64,000 bases of DNA from Campylobacter coli. GTDB lineage: Bacteria; Campylobacterota; Campylobacteria; Campylobacterales; Campylobacteraceae. The translations under genes and the position numbers were made by a program. The notes under the pieces are model-generated. The model was given only the letters and a program-made list of their open reading frames with translations, did not search any database and had not been told where the DNA came from. The stretch lies in the NCBI GenBank assembly GCA_039516895.1, contig CP154437.1, positions 682,001 through 746,000 of the forward strand, given 5' to 3'. This document shows positions 48,771 to 60,867 of the stretch, piece by piece (the first letter of the stretch is position 1; every line of letters starts with the position of its first letter).

Positions 48771-49387
48771 TTCTCCTTATAAAATTCAACTACTTCATCA
48801 AATTTTAAACGCTGAGTAGGGTATTTTGGCTCGTGAGCTTGATAGCCCAAAGATAAGATCACAGCGGTTTCAAAAGGATACTCAAGTTTAAGAAAATCAT
48901 CTACCTTATCTTTTTCATAACCCCCTATCATACAAGAATCAATACCCAAACTCATCGCAGCTAGCGACATTTGCATCATTGCAAGATAGCATTGAAGTTG
49001 TGCAAAATGATAAAGTTCTTTTTCATCCATTGCATCAGTATCGTGGGTATAAATCTTTAAAATTTTTTGGAAATTTTCTTCTTTAGAACCCGCAAAACGA
49101 CGAATCTGTTTTTGTGCAAATTCATCCTTGCTTTGCAAGTCTTTTCTTGCTAGAAAGATGATATTGTGGCTTGCGCTTGCTACATTTTCTTGGTTAAAGC
49201 AAAATTTGGCAAGTTTTTGATTGTCTTCTTTTTTGTTTAATACAACAAATTTCCAAGGTTCAAATCCATGCGAGCTAGGAGCTAAAATTCCACTTTCTAA
49301 GATAAAACGCAAATCTTCCTCGCTGATTTTTTTATCATTAAAAAGCTTACAAGCTCTACGTTTTAAAATCAGTTCTTTAAAATTCAT
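48767..49387 (-). CDS. NAD(P)H-dependent nitroreductase family protein
   Basis: The 206-aa protein is a paralogue of its neighbour, with LILKRRACKLFNDK, PSSHGFEPWKFVVLN and IDSCMIGGYEKDKVDDF. The tandem arrangement suggests an old duplication. Its physiological substrate is unknown. A TATAAT box (49420-49425) lies upstream. Confidence 0.87.
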   Translation of the reverse strand: MNFKELILKRRACKLFNDKKISEEDLRFILESGILAPSSHGFEPWKFVVLNKKEDNQKLAKFCFNQENVASASHNIIFLARKDLQSKDEFAQKQIRRFAGSKEENFQKILKIYTHDTDAMDEKELYHFAQLQCYLAMMQMSLAAMSLGIDSCMIGGYEKDKVDDFLKLEYPFETAVILSLGYQAHEPKYPTQRLKFDEVVEFYKEK

Positions 49388-49419
49388 ATTTAATCCTTAA
49401 TTTAAAAATAATAATATCA

Positions 49420-49425
49420 ATTATA
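49420..49425 (-). promoter_or_regulatory. Candidate -10 box for the nitroreductase pair
   Basis: TATAAT on the minus strand, 33 bases before the upstream nitroreductase start. Confidence 0.5.
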
Positions 49426-49450
49426 AAATGCAAAACTTAATCAAAAAATA

Positions 49451-49876
49451 TTATAGTTTGATATTTTTCTTAAAAACAAAGCCAGATTTTTCAAAATCCA
49501 TTTTTTGGATATAAAATTCATGGGCTTGTGTTCTAAAAAAACTTGAGCTTAATTCCAATTCTTCATATCCTTGTTGTTTTGCCCAAATTTGAATTTTTTT
49601 AAAGAAAGATTGACCCACGCCTTTGCCTCTTAGGGCTTCATCTACAACAAAATCGCAAATATAAAGACAATGATTATGATAAAGTACATTAAAAGGCATA
49701 ACTCCACAAGCTGCTTTGAAAACTCCCTTGTCTTCATATGCAAAAAGTTTATAATGTTGAGTTTTTGTAGCAAGTTGAAATTTGTCTAAAAAATCTTCTA
49801 AAGACAGATTGTTTCTTAATTGTTTTATTAAAGGATAAATTTTTTCTAAGTCTTCTTTTAAATTAATTTCTCTCAT
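49451..49876 (-). CDS. GNAT-family N-acetyltransferase
   Basis: The 141-aa protein has the acetyl-CoA motif VVDEALRGKGVGQSFFKKI (R/Q-x-x-G-x-G/A) and a C-terminal FYIQKMDFEKSGFVFKK. The substrate is unknown; a small metabolite, antibiotic or protein N-terminus are all possible. Confidence 0.85.
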   Translation of the reverse strand: MREINLKEDLEKIYPLIKQLRNNLSLEDFLDKFQLATKTQHYKLFAYEDKGVFKAACGVMPFNVLYHNHCLYICDFVVDEALRGKGVGQSFFKKIQIWAKQQGYEELELSSSFFRTQAHEFYIQKMDFEKSGFVFKKNIKL

Positions 49877-49887
49877 CGTTAAACTCT

Positions 49888-50976
49888 TTAAAAATCAAAC
49901 AATTCAGGTTTTAATTTTAAAAGCAGACAAAAAGTCGCTAAGGTAGCTTGTTTTTGCATAAATTCACGATCGCCACTTAAATAAAGAATTTCTTGGATAA
50001 ATGTTCCATCTTTAAACATCGCTCCTATATAAACCGTCCCTGCTTTTATCAATCCTTCATTTTGTTCGCCTGTAACACCGCTAATAGCTAGTGCAAAATC
50101 AGGTTTTGCAGTTTTAAAGATACCCTTAAGCATAAAATACACACAACGCTCGCTGTACTCACCTTGGTTTTCTAAAACACCTTCACTTATACCTAGCCAT
50201 TCGTGCTTGATTTTGTTAGAATAACTTACGATAGAACCTTCAAAAATTTCACTCACTCCGCTAAATTTTGTAAGAGTGCTTGCGCAAAGTCCGCCCGTGC
50301 AGCTTTCTGCAAAAGAAATTTTAATCTTCTTTTCTAAAAGTTTTGAAACGATAAATTGTATAGGATCTTTACCTAAAAATACTTTTTGTCCAAAAAGATT
50401 TCTTACGCTCGTTAAAAAACCATCTAGTTTGCCAAAATTGACACAACTTGCTTTAATGAGAGTAAGATTTTCTAATAATTTGCTTGATTTTATACTGACT
50501 TCATAAGATTTAGTTAAGGTATCAAGTAGCAAAACAGCGCTCTCATCATCTATGCCTAATAAACAAAAATAAGCGAAATTAGGAAAAATATCTCCAAGTA
50601 AAGGAGGAAGTTTTTGCCCTGGGTTTGTTTTGATAACATTGACTTTTGAATTGACAAAATCACATATAAAGCTATCTTTTTCAAAATAAGCCTTATCAGG
50701 GACTAAGTTATCTTCTTTTAAGACTAAATTATCTTCACTTAGGGTAGCTAAAATTTTTGCTACGGTAGCGTAGTGATTGGGTGTGGTAAAAAGAGTTATG
50801 AAATCATATTTGTCTAATAATTTTTCAAGCAAAAAGGGTAATTCTTTATCGGTTTTATTTTGAAAACGAGTCTCATGAATTTCTTTAAATTTATTTTCAT
50901 AGCTGCGATAAATATAATCCTTAAAATTTTCATTCATTATAAGTTCATCACCGATAAGAAAAAGCAAATGTTTCAT
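49888..50976 (-). CDS. CinA-like protein with C-terminal nicotinamide-nucleotide amidase domain
   Basis: I place the start at the ATG at 50976 (AAGGA upstream), not at 51096, which would extend into the ileS promoter. The 362-aa protein has an N-terminal domain like the molybdopterin-binding part of CinA, and a C-terminal PncC/CinA domain with SFAESCTGGLCASTLTKFSGVSE, GSIVSYSNKIK and AISGVTG. This domain deamidates NMN in pyridine nucleotide recycling. The N-terminal part is divergent, so its activity is unclear. Confidence 0.8.
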   Translation of the reverse strand: MKHLLFLIGDELIMNENFKDYIYRSYENKFKEIHETRFQNKTDKELPFLLEKLLDKYDFITLFTTPNHYATVAKILATLSEDNLVLKEDNLVPDKAYFEKDSFICDFVNSKVNVIKTNPGQKLPPLLGDIFPNFAYFCLLGIDDESAVLLLDTLTKSYEVSIKSSKLLENLTLIKASCVNFGKLDGFLTSVRNLFGQKVFLGKDPIQFIVSKLLEKKIKISFAESCTGGLCASTLTKFSGVSEIFEGSIVSYSNKIKHEWLGISEGVLENQGEYSERCVYFMLKGIFKTAKPDFALAISGVTGEQNEGLIKAGTVYIGAMFKDGTFIQEILYLSGDREFMQKQATLATFCLLLKLKPELFDF

Positions 50977-50997
50977 AAATTTTTCCTTTTTTATATA

Positions 50998-51003
50998 ATT
51001 ATA
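50998..51003 (-). promoter_or_regulatory. Candidate -10 box for the CinA-like gene
   Basis: Minus-strand TATAAT in the divergent region, 22 bases before the chosen start. Confidence 0.45.
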
Positions 51004-51026
51004 GCTAAAATTTAAACTATTTTGAG

Positions 51027-51032
51027 TAGAAT
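51027..51032 (+). promoter_or_regulatory. Candidate -10 box for ileS
   Basis: TAGAAT 34 bases before the ileS start, followed by the AGGTGG ribosome site. Confidence 0.5.
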
Positions 51033-51065
51033 TTAAGATTATAAAAACTTCATCTAGGTGGAACA

Positions 51066-53822
51066 ATGGATTATAAAGATACCCTGCTTTTGCCAAATAC
51101 TACTTTTGCAATGCGCGCTAATTTGGCAGAATTTGAGCCAAAAAGATTTGAAAAATGGTTTAGCAAGAATTACGCTTATGAAAAAATGAAAACAAAACGC
51201 AAGGAAGCGAAAAAAGCTTTTACTCTTCATGATGGCCCTCCTTATGCTAATGGGCATATCCACATAGGACATGCTTTAAATAAAATTCTAAAAGAAACGA
51301 TTATCAAAACGCATTATTTTAATGGAGAAAGTATTCGTTTTACTCCAGGTTGGGATTGTCATGGCTTGCCTATAGAACAACAGGTTGAAATCAAACTTGG
51401 AGATAAGAAAAAAAGCTTGAGTAAAAAAGAGATTCGATCATTTTGTAGAGAGCATGCAAATGAATTCGTAAATATCCAAAGAGATGAATTTAAAAGTCTT
51501 GGTGTGATTGCGGATTGGGATAAGCCTTATCTTACGATGAAATTTGAATTTGAAGCGGCGATTTACCGCACTTTATGCGAGATTGCTAAAAAAGGTTTGC
51601 TTTGTGAGCGTTCTAAACCTGTTTTTTGGAGTTGGGCGGCTAAATCAGCTCTTGCTGAAGCTGAGGTAGAATATGAAGATAAAGAGGATTATTCTATTTT
51701 TGTGGCTTTTGACTTAGATGAGCAATCTTGTCAAAAATTGGGCATTTCAAAAGCAAGTGCAGTGATTTGGACTACTACTCCTTGGACTTTGGTGGCAAAT
51801 CAAGCTATTGCTTTAAATCCAAATGAAAACTATGTGATTACCAAAGAAGGATTGATTTTTGCTAGTGCTTTACTTGAAAGTATGGTCGCTAAAGGTTTGA
51901 CAAAGGGTGAAATTCAAAAAGAGCTTAATGCAAAAGAGTTTGAAAAATTAGAAGCTATCAATCCTTTAAATTCAAGAAAATCCATCTTGATTATGGGTGA
52001 ACATGTTTTAATGGAAGGTGGAAGTGGGCTTGTGCATACAGCTCCAGGACATGGTGAGGATGATTACTATGCTTGTTTAAAATATGATATAGAAGTGATC
52101 ATGCCTGTGGATGATGGAGGTTGTTATGATGAAACTTTACGCCACAAAGGGCTCTTGCCATCTGATTTGCTTGATGAGTTTATAGGACTTCATATTTTCA
52201 AGGCTAATGAAAAAATTTTAGAGCTTTTAGGAAATCATCTTTTACATTCTTCTAAATTCATACACTCCTATCCATTTTGTTGGAGAACCCACAAACCTGT
52301 GATTTATAGAGCGACTAAGCAATGGTTTATTTTAATGGATGAGCCAAAACTAAAGGGTAAAACTTTAAGAGAATGTGCTAAAGAGCAAATTTTAAAAACA
52401 AAATTTTATCCACAAAGCGGAGTAAAAAGAATAGGCTCTATGGTGGAAAATCGTCCTGATTGGTGTATTTCAAGACAAAGAGATTGGGGGACGCCTATAG
52501 CTTTCTTTAGAGATAAAAGCACTAAAGAAGTGATTTTTGATGCCGAGCTTTTTGATTTTGTAGCAAATATATTTGAAAAACATGGAGCAGATGCTTGGTG
52601 GGAATTTGAAATTAAAGACTTAATACCGCAAAATTCAAAATACAACGCAGACAACTTGGAAAAAGTTTATGATATTTTAGATGTTTGGTTTGATAGTGGA
52701 AGTACTTGGAATGCAGTTTTAAATAGCGGAATCTATGATGCAGGAGAGAAGAGAGCAAGTATGTATCTAGAAGGAAGCGATCAGCATAGAGGTTGGTTTC
52801 AAAGCTCTTTGCTTGTAGGAACAGCTATTAATGAATTTGCTCCTTATGAAAGTATCTTAACCCATGGCTTTACCACGGATGAAAAAGGGCAAAAAATGTC
52901 AAAATCCAAAGGTAATGTTATAGCTCCTGAGTATGTAGCTAAAACTTATGGGGTGGAAATTTTAAGACTTTGGATACTTTTGAGTGATTATTCTACTGAT
53001 TTAAAAATTTCAGATAATATCTTAAAACAAGTAGGCGAGCAATACCGAAAAATAAGAAATACTATAAGATTTTTACTTGCAAATACCAATGACTTGGAAA
53101 ATTTAGAAGTAGAGGAATTTAGTTTTATAGATACATGGATACTGACTCGTGCTACACGCGTATTTAAAAGTGCTAAAGAAAATTTCTTAGCTTATGAATT
53201 TGCAAAAGGCTTTAATGTGCTTTTAAATTTTTTAAGCGCTGATTTAAGTGGAATTTATCTTGATATAAGCAAAGACAGACTTTATTGTGATGCTAAAAAT
53301 AGCAAACGCAGAAAATCCGCACAAGTGGCAATGGCTTTAATCGCTAGAGAACTTTTAAATTTATTAGCTCCAAATTTAACTTATAGTGTAGATGAGGCTT
53401 TAGAGCATGCTAATAGCTTGATAAAAGGCGATGCTAAAGATGTATTTGATTTGAGCTTGGAAGAAAAATTTGAATATGATTTTAGTATAGATGATGAATT
53501 TTTATTGAGTGTGCGTGAGAAATTCTTTGAAAATATCGATATATTGAAAAAAGATAAAGTGATCAAATCAACTTTAGAACTTAATCTTGACACGAATTCA
53601 AAACTTTTAAATTCCATACCTAAAGAAGAATTAAATGATTGGTTTATGGTAAGTTTTGATGAAAAATTACAAGGTGAAGTTTTGTGTGAATTTGAAGTGG
53701 AGAATGAGAGCTTTAGGATCATAAAAGCCACGCTTTGCAAATGTCCTAGATGTTGGAAAGTAGAAAGCGCTAAAGAAGATGAGCCTTGCATGCGTTGCGC
53801 TGAGGTTTTAAAACATGCTTGA
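51066..53822 (+). CDS. ileS: Isoleucyl-tRNA synthetase
   Basis: The 918-aa class I synthetase has [15 protein letters not shown], the editing domain with [13 protein letters not shown], the KMSKSKGNV loop and a C-terminal zinc finger (CPRCWKVE and CMRC). It is the first gene of a six-gene plus-strand run. Confidence 0.97.
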   Translation: MDYKDTLLLPNTTFAMRANLAEFEPKRFEKWFSKNYAYEKMKTKRKEAKKAFTLHDGPPYANGHIHIGHALNKILKETIIKTHYFNGESIRFTPGWDCHGLPIEQQVEIKLGDKKKSLSKKEIRSFCREHANEFVNIQRDEFKSLGVIADWDKPYLTMKFEFEAAIYRTLCEIAKKGLLCERSKPVFWSWAAKSALAEAEVEYEDKEDYSIFVAFDLDEQSCQKLGISKASAVIWTTTPWTLVANQAIALNPNENYVITKEGLIFASALLESMVAKGLTKGEIQKELNAKEFEKLEAINPLNSRKSILIMGEHVLMEGGSGLVHTAPGHGEDDYYACLKYDIEVIMPVDDGGCYDETLRHKGLLPSDLLDEFIGLHIFKANEKILELLGNHLLHSSKFIHSYPFCWRTHKPVIYRATKQWFILMDEPKLKGKTLRECAKEQILKTKFYPQSGVKRIGSMVENRPDWCISRQRDWGTPIAFFRDKSTKEVIFDAELFDFVANIFEKHGADAWWEFEIKDLIPQNSKYNADNLEKVYDILDVWFDSGSTWNAVLNSGIYDAGEKRASMYLEGSDQHRGWFQSSLLVGTAINEFAPYESILTHGFTTDEKGQKMSKSKGNVIAPEYVAKTYGVEILRLWILLSDYSTDLKISDNILKQVGEQYRKIRNTIRFLLANTNDLENLEVEEFSFIDTWILTRATRVFKSAKENFLAYEFAKGFNVLLNFLSADLSGIYLDISKDRLYCDAKNSKRRKSAQVAMALIARELLNLLAPNLTYSVDEALEHANSLIKGDAKDVFDLSLEEKFEYDFSIDDEFLLSVREKFFENIDILKKDKVIKSTLELNLDTNSKLLNSIPKEELNDWFMVSFDEKLQGEVLCEFEVENESFRIIKATLCKCPRCWKVESAKEDEPCMRCAEVLKHA

Positions 53823-53933
53823 TAATCCTATCCCAAATTCCATTATTATCGCTACTATAGCAATCACCGCTGTTTTTTGTGCAGTGGCGGTTGTTTTTAT
53901 TAAAAATTTGGCAAAGAAACAGAAGGAAAAAGA

Positions 53934-53937
<4 letters not shown>
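53815..53937 (+). CDS. 40-aa single-pass membrane protein
   Basis: A short ORF overlaps the ileS stop by eight bases and the gatA start by four. It encodes [20 protein letters not shown], continuing as one hydrophobic helix and ending in a lysine-rich tail. The tight overlaps on both sides and the clear membrane helix support a real gene, and an equivalent is annotated in C. jejuni. Function unknown. Confidence 0.75.
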
Positions 53938-56914
<2,977 letters not shown>

Positions 56915-56922
<8 letters not shown>

Positions 56923-57694
56923 GATTGCTGCTTTGCAATTTCCAACCTTGGCATTGAGTGAATCAAGGCTTGATTATTATTTAAAAGCTTCTAAGGATAG
57001 TGGAGCAAATTTAGTCGTTTTGGGCGAATATGTGCTTAATAGCTTTTTTACAGAGCTTTTGGTCATGCCAAAGTCTATGATTAAAGAGCAAAGCGAAGCC
57101 AAAAAAGAAAGCTTGATTAGGCTTGCTAAAAAATATGAGCTTGAAATCATCGCTCCTTATATCAGTGTAGAAACCAAGGGATATAAAAAGCTTTGCTTAA
57201 AGGTTGCTCCAAATCATATCAAAACCTATGAGCAACAAGTTTTAATGCCTTATAATCACTGGAATGAAGAAAAATTTTTTAGCAATAAAACCAATAAGGG
57301 CAATTTAAAACTTTTTACTTTTAATTATGATAAATTAAAATGTGCTTTACTTTTTGGTTTTGAGGTGCATTTTGATATTTTTTGGCAACAAATTATGGCT
57401 AAAAAGATTGATTTAGTTATCGTTCCTAGTGCTTGCACCTTTGAAAGTAAGCAAAGATGGGAAGAGCTTTTAAAAACAAGAGCTTTTTTAAATTCTACAA
57501 ATATCTTAAGAGTAAATCGCATAGGCACCACAAAAGATGAATGGAATTTTTATGGTGATAGTATGCTTATCAATGCTTTTGGGGAAATAGAAAGTAGGCT
57601 AGGTTCTGAAGAGGAGATGCTTATTGTAGAGCCTAAAAAAGCAGATGAAGCTAGAAAAATTTGGGCTTTTGATAAGATAGTTAAAGGACTTTAA
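56915..57694 (+). CDS. Carbon-nitrogen hydrolase (nitrilase superfamily)
   Basis: The 259-aa protein starts [12 protein letters not shown] at an ATG overlapping the xseB stop; the longer upstream frame lies within xseB and is rejected. The nitrilase triad is visible: glutamate in [10 protein letters not shown], lysine in [14 protein letters not shown] and cysteine in [10 protein letters not shown]. The substrate amide or nitrile is unknown. Confidence 0.85.
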
Positions 57695-57700
57695 AGATTG

Positions 57701-57740
57701 AATTCACACTAAGCTTATTTAAATAAGCTTAGTGTGAATT
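57701..57740. terminator. Perfect 40-bp palindrome, likely bidirectional terminator
   Basis: The two 20-base halves are exact reverse complements (AATTCACACTAAGCTTATTT and its complement) with no spacer. It lies six bases after the nitrilase-like stop and is followed by T-rich sequence. It ends the ileS run and marks the left edge of the accessory patch. Confidence 0.75.
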
Positions 57741-57829
57741 TTATAATTCTTGTTTTTTGTTAATTATAAACCAAAATATTTATTGCTTATTTATAATTTA
57801 AATTTTTTATTATAAATAACTTTTTTAAT

Positions 57830-58399
57830 ATGGGCTTAAATAATGAAAAATATCCATTTTATCGGTTAGGTGGTATAGGAATTTCCGCTTTTGAAAAATT
57901 AGTAGGATTAAGCAATACTTTAAATGTAGGAGTAGATAATAAAGTAAGAATAGCTAAAAACTCTCATGAGTTTGTAGGAGAAAACAAAGATATAGAAATA
58001 GGTGCAAATCAAAATACTATTATCCATAAAGATGAGATAAGGAATGTGAAGGGAGAAAATAAATTATTAATAGAAAAATCTTTAACCCAAACAATAGAAA
58101 AAGAATTTTTCCTTAATGTCCATCAAAATTTATCCGCCCATATACAAGATAACACATCTTTAAAGTCTAATTCCATGCAAACAAAGATAGAAGAGCAATA
58201 TTCTTTAGAATCAGAAAATTCTACTTTTGACTTTCAAACAGATTGTGAAGTAAAAGCAGGCAATCAAATCCTCCATCAAGTAGGTGATACTCAAATTGTT
58301 ACCAAGAAAGATTGTGTTATAATTAAAGCAGGTGGAGTAGAAGTGATTATAGATTCTAATGGACTTGTGGTTAAAGGTGGAGAAGTAAAAGCAGAGTAA
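57830..58399 (+). pseudogene. VgrG C-terminal fragment fused to a duplicated murC 5' end
   Basis: The 189-aa ORF has two parts. The first about 20 codons (KYPFYRLGGIGISAF) come from a frameshifted copy of the murC start. The rest is the C-terminal beta-helix of a type VI secretion VgrG spike: repeated NxxxxIGANQNTIIHKDEIRN, ENKLLIEKSLTQTIEKE and KSNSMQTKIEEQY units ending in VIIDSNGLVVKGGEVKAE. The gp27-like and gp5 OB domains are missing, so it cannot form a whole spike. No other T6SS gene is in the window. Whether it is translated is uncertain. Confidence 0.75.
57833..57891 (+). repeat. Duplicated murC 5' end, left copy
   Basis: These 59 bases match 59219-59278 (murC leader and first 17 codons) with three substitutions and one deleted base. 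The deletion would shift murC to a stop after eight codons. The copies are in the same orientation, 1.39 kb apart. Confidence 0.9.
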
Positions 58400-58408
58400 A
58401 GGATAAAA

Positions 58409-59047
58409 ATGAGTGAAACAAACAATAACACAGAAATCAAAGAGCAAGACACCCAAGATGAAATCATTTGGGAAGGAAAAAAGCATATACCTTCGTTTTT
58501 GCTTTTTTGGATAACATATATTGTGCTTTTATGTCTTTTTCTTTATTTATTTCCTAGATTATTTAATCCTAGCAAAGAAATAGATTATAAATGGTTTATA
58601 GTTTTTTTTACATTTCTTTTAGGCATATATGCATTTGCACGAGCGATCTATAAAATGGCAAATATTAAAAGAATTTATATCACAAAAGAAAAACTTGTGA
58701 TTGAGTATTATATTAAAAATGATTTGGTTTTTCCTTTAGGAACTTTTTTTATATATTATCGTCAAATTTCATATTCACCTTCTCCAGGACATATAGTGAT
58801 ATACACCTTCGGAGATAAAGTCAAAGAATACCTTGAACCTGGTTTATTCAGTGATGGCGATGATCCAACAAAAGGTTGTTGTGAAAAAATTAATGCCATT
58901 ATAAAACCTCATGTAATGCCTTATTTATTAAGCTTAAGTGATGAAGAATTTGAAAAAATCATTTCGCATGTAAGCGGTTTTAGCGAAATTGATACTACTT
59001 TCCTTAAAGAAGCAATGGAACTCAGAAAAGAGAAAAAAGATGAATGA
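58409..59047 (+). CDS. Hypothetical two-helix membrane protein
   Basis: The 212-aa protein starts with a polar Asn/Glu-rich stretch, has two membrane helices (about residues 28-50 and 62-82), then a beta-rich domain (RIYITKEKLVIEYYI, GTFFIYYRQISYS) that looks like a bacterial PH-type domain, and a charged tail. It follows the VgrG fragment by ten bases, where T6SS loci often carry effector or immunity genes. Function is unknown; an immunity-like role is only a positional guess. Confidence 0.65.
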   Translation: MSETNNNTEIKEQDTQDEIIWEGKKHIPSFLLFWITYIVLLCLFLYLFPRLFNPSKEIDYKWFIVFFTFLLGIYAFARAIYKMANIKRIYITKEKLVIEYYIKNDLVFPLGTFFIYYRQISYSPSPGHIVIYTFGDKVKEYLEPGLFSDGDDPTKGCCEKINAIIKPHVMPYLLSLSDEEFEKIISHVSGFSEIDTTFLKEAMELRKEKKDE

Positions 59048-59122
59048 AAATAATACACAAGGAAATGAAAAATTGATTTTTTTAGAAGTGAAATGATTTG
59101 GGAGTTAATAAAGAATATATAA
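59044..59122 (+). pseudogene. Remnant 5' end of a tandem paralogue of the preceding gene
   Basis: An ATG overlapping the previous stop (ATGA) reads MNENNTQGNEKLIF; after a frameshift in a run of seven T it continues SEMIWELIKNI before a stop. This mirrors the preceding gene's start, MSETNNNTEIK to DEIIWEGKKHI. It looks like the decayed first 26 codons of a second copy. Confidence 0.5.
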
Positions 59123-59193
59123 ATTTTTAAAAATAATGCTTTTTTATAAAGTTTTAAGAGCTTTTTTATATTTTTATTTTAGTAAAAAAGTGC

Positions 59194-59199
59194 TAAAAT
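59194..59199 (+). promoter_or_regulatory. Candidate -10 box for murC
   Basis: TAAAAT preceded by TGC, 30 bases before the murC start. The left repeat copy lacks this box, as the similarity begins downstream of it. Confidence 0.45.
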
Positions 59200-59218
59200 T
59201 TAGGCTTTACAATACAAA

Positions 59219-59278
59219 GGCTTAGATAATGCAAAATATCCATTTTATCGGTATAGGCGGTATAGGAATTTCCGCTTT
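59219..59278 (+). repeat. Duplicated murC 5' end, right (functional) copy
   Basis: The intact counterpart of 57833-57891, covering the last ten bases before murC and its first 17 codons. Confidence 0.9.
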
Positions 59279-60524
59279 AGCGAGATTTTTAAAAGAAAAA
59301 GGTTTTAACATAAGCGGGAGTGATCTTAAAGAAAGCAAAATCACCAAAGAACTTGAAAAAGAAGGAGTGGAGGTAAAAATTCCACACCATAAAGACAATA
59401 TTTTGGGCAAGGATTTGGTGATTTATTCTGCTGCTATCAAAGAAGAAAATCCTGAATTTAAATACGCCAAAGAATTAAATATCAAATGTCTTTCACGAAA
59501 AGAAGCTTTGCCACTGATTTTAGAAGATAAATGCGTTTTTGCAGTAGCAGGCGCACATGGAAAAAGCACCACTTCAAGCATTTTAGCTTCCTTGATAAAT
59601 GACGCTTCTGTGATTATCGGGGCGATTTTAAAAGAATTTGGCTCAAATATGATCTATAAAGAAAGCAAAAATTTGATTTTTGAAGCGGATGAAAGTGACA
59701 GCTCTTTTTTAAATTCAAATCCTTTTTTAGCTATTGTTACCAATGCAGAAGCAGAGCATTTGGATTATTATGGTAATGAGGTTTGCAGACTTCACAAGGC
59801 TTATGATGATTTTTTAGATTTGGCTAAAATTCGCGTGATTAATGCAGAAGATGAGTATTTGAAAGGATATAAACAAGAGGCGATTAAGCTTTATCCGAGT
59901 AAAGATATCAAAAATGTTACCATGCATATAGAAAATTTTAAGCCTTTTACAAGCTTTGAGTTGAAAAATTTTGGAAGATTTAGTGTTTTTGGTATGGGGG
60001 AGCATATTGCTATCGATGCGGCTTTAGCGATTTTAGCGGCATTAAATTATGAAAATATAGAAAATATCCGCAAGAATTTAAAAAAATACCAAGGCATTAA
60101 AAAACGCTTTGATATCTTGCATGCTGATGAAAACTTAGCATTAATCGATGATTATGGACATCACCCAACCGAGATAAAAGCTACTTTAAAAGCTGCTAAG
60201 GAATACGCAAAATTAGCAGGATATAAAAAGATCGTAGCTATTTTTGAGCCTCATCGTTATACGCGTTTAGCTGCAAATTTAAATGAATTTGCTAAAGCCT
60301 TTGAAGGAGTCGATGAGCTTGTGATTTTACCTGTATATAGTGCAGGAGAAGAAAAGATAGAGCTTGATTTAAAAGCAGTTTTTCCTAAGGCTTTATTTAT
60401 AGAAGATATCAAAAGAGAGGGAAAGTTTTTAGTCGCTTCTAAAGGGCAAGTTTTTGATGAAGGTTTGATTATAGGTTTTGGTGCGGGAGATATCAGCAAT
60501 AAATTAAGGCAACAAAATGAGTAA
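59229..60524 (+). CDS. murC: UDP-N-acetylmuramate-L-alanine ligase
   Basis: MurC adds the first amino acid of the peptidoglycan stem. The 431-aa protein has the N-terminal dinucleotide-type loop HFIGIGGIGISALARFL, the ATP loop AVAGAHGKSTTSSILA, EADESDSSFLN and the C-terminal LIDDYGHHPTEIKATLKA and FEPHRYTR. It overlaps the next gene by eight bases. Confidence 0.97.
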   Translation: MQNIHFIGIGGIGISALARFLKEKGFNISGSDLKESKITKELEKEGVEVKIPHHKDNILGKDLVIYSAAIKEENPEFKYAKELNIKCLSRKEALPLILEDKCVFAVAGAHGKSTTSSILASLINDASVIIGAILKEFGSNMIYKESKNLIFEADESDSSFLNSNPFLAIVTNAEAEHLDYYGNEVCRLHKAYDDFLDLAKIRVINAEDEYLKGYKQEAIKLYPSKDIKNVTMHIENFKPFTSFELKNFGRFSVFGMGEHIAIDAALAILAALNYENIENIRKNLKKYQGIKKRFDILHADENLALIDDYGHHPTEIKATLKAAKEYAKLAGYKKIVAIFEPHRYTRLAANLNEFAKAFEGVDELVILPVYSAGEEKIELDLKAVFPKALFIEDIKREGKFLVASKGQVFDEGLIIGFGAGDISNKLRQQNE

Positions 60525-60867
60525 AGTTTTACTTTATGTCTTAATAATCCTCATTTTGGCACTTATCGCATTTTCTTTGCGTAAAAAATTAGGCAAGCAT
60601 GCTAAAACTTTGTTTGGTGTTTTGCTTGTAGTTTTTATCTTTTTGGCTGTCTTGTTTGAAGTAAGAAATTCACAAAAAAGCCATTTAAGAAATGATATCA
60701 TCGTTGCTTTTAATCAAAACAAAAATATTTTATGTAAAGATATAAATATCTCTAAAGCTTATTTTAATTACGAATTTGGGACAGGAAGCTTTATATCAAA
60801 GGATAATAATCAAAGCTTTAATTCGTTGATTATTGATATTAGAGATTGTAGGTTAAATGATGAATGA
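60517..60867 (+). CDS. Hypothetical small membrane protein
   Basis: The 116-aa protein has two N-terminal hydrophobic helices (about residues 4-20 and 31-47) separated by a basic loop, then a short periplasmic or cytoplasmic domain with two cysteines (CKDIN, DCRLN). It overlaps murC and mutS2, so expression is coupled. I do not recognise the family. Confidence 0.8.
   Translation: MSKVLLYVLIILILALIAFSLRKKLGKHAKTLFGVLLVVFIFLAVLFEVRNSQKSHLRNDIIVAFNQNKNILCKDINISKAYFNYEFGTGSFISKDNNQSFNSLIIDIRDCRLNDE

Noticed and set aside
50977-51096. Forty extra N-terminal residues on the CinA-like protein
   Set aside because: The extension would cover the promoter and start of the divergent ileS, has no ribosome site, and the family begins at the later Met.
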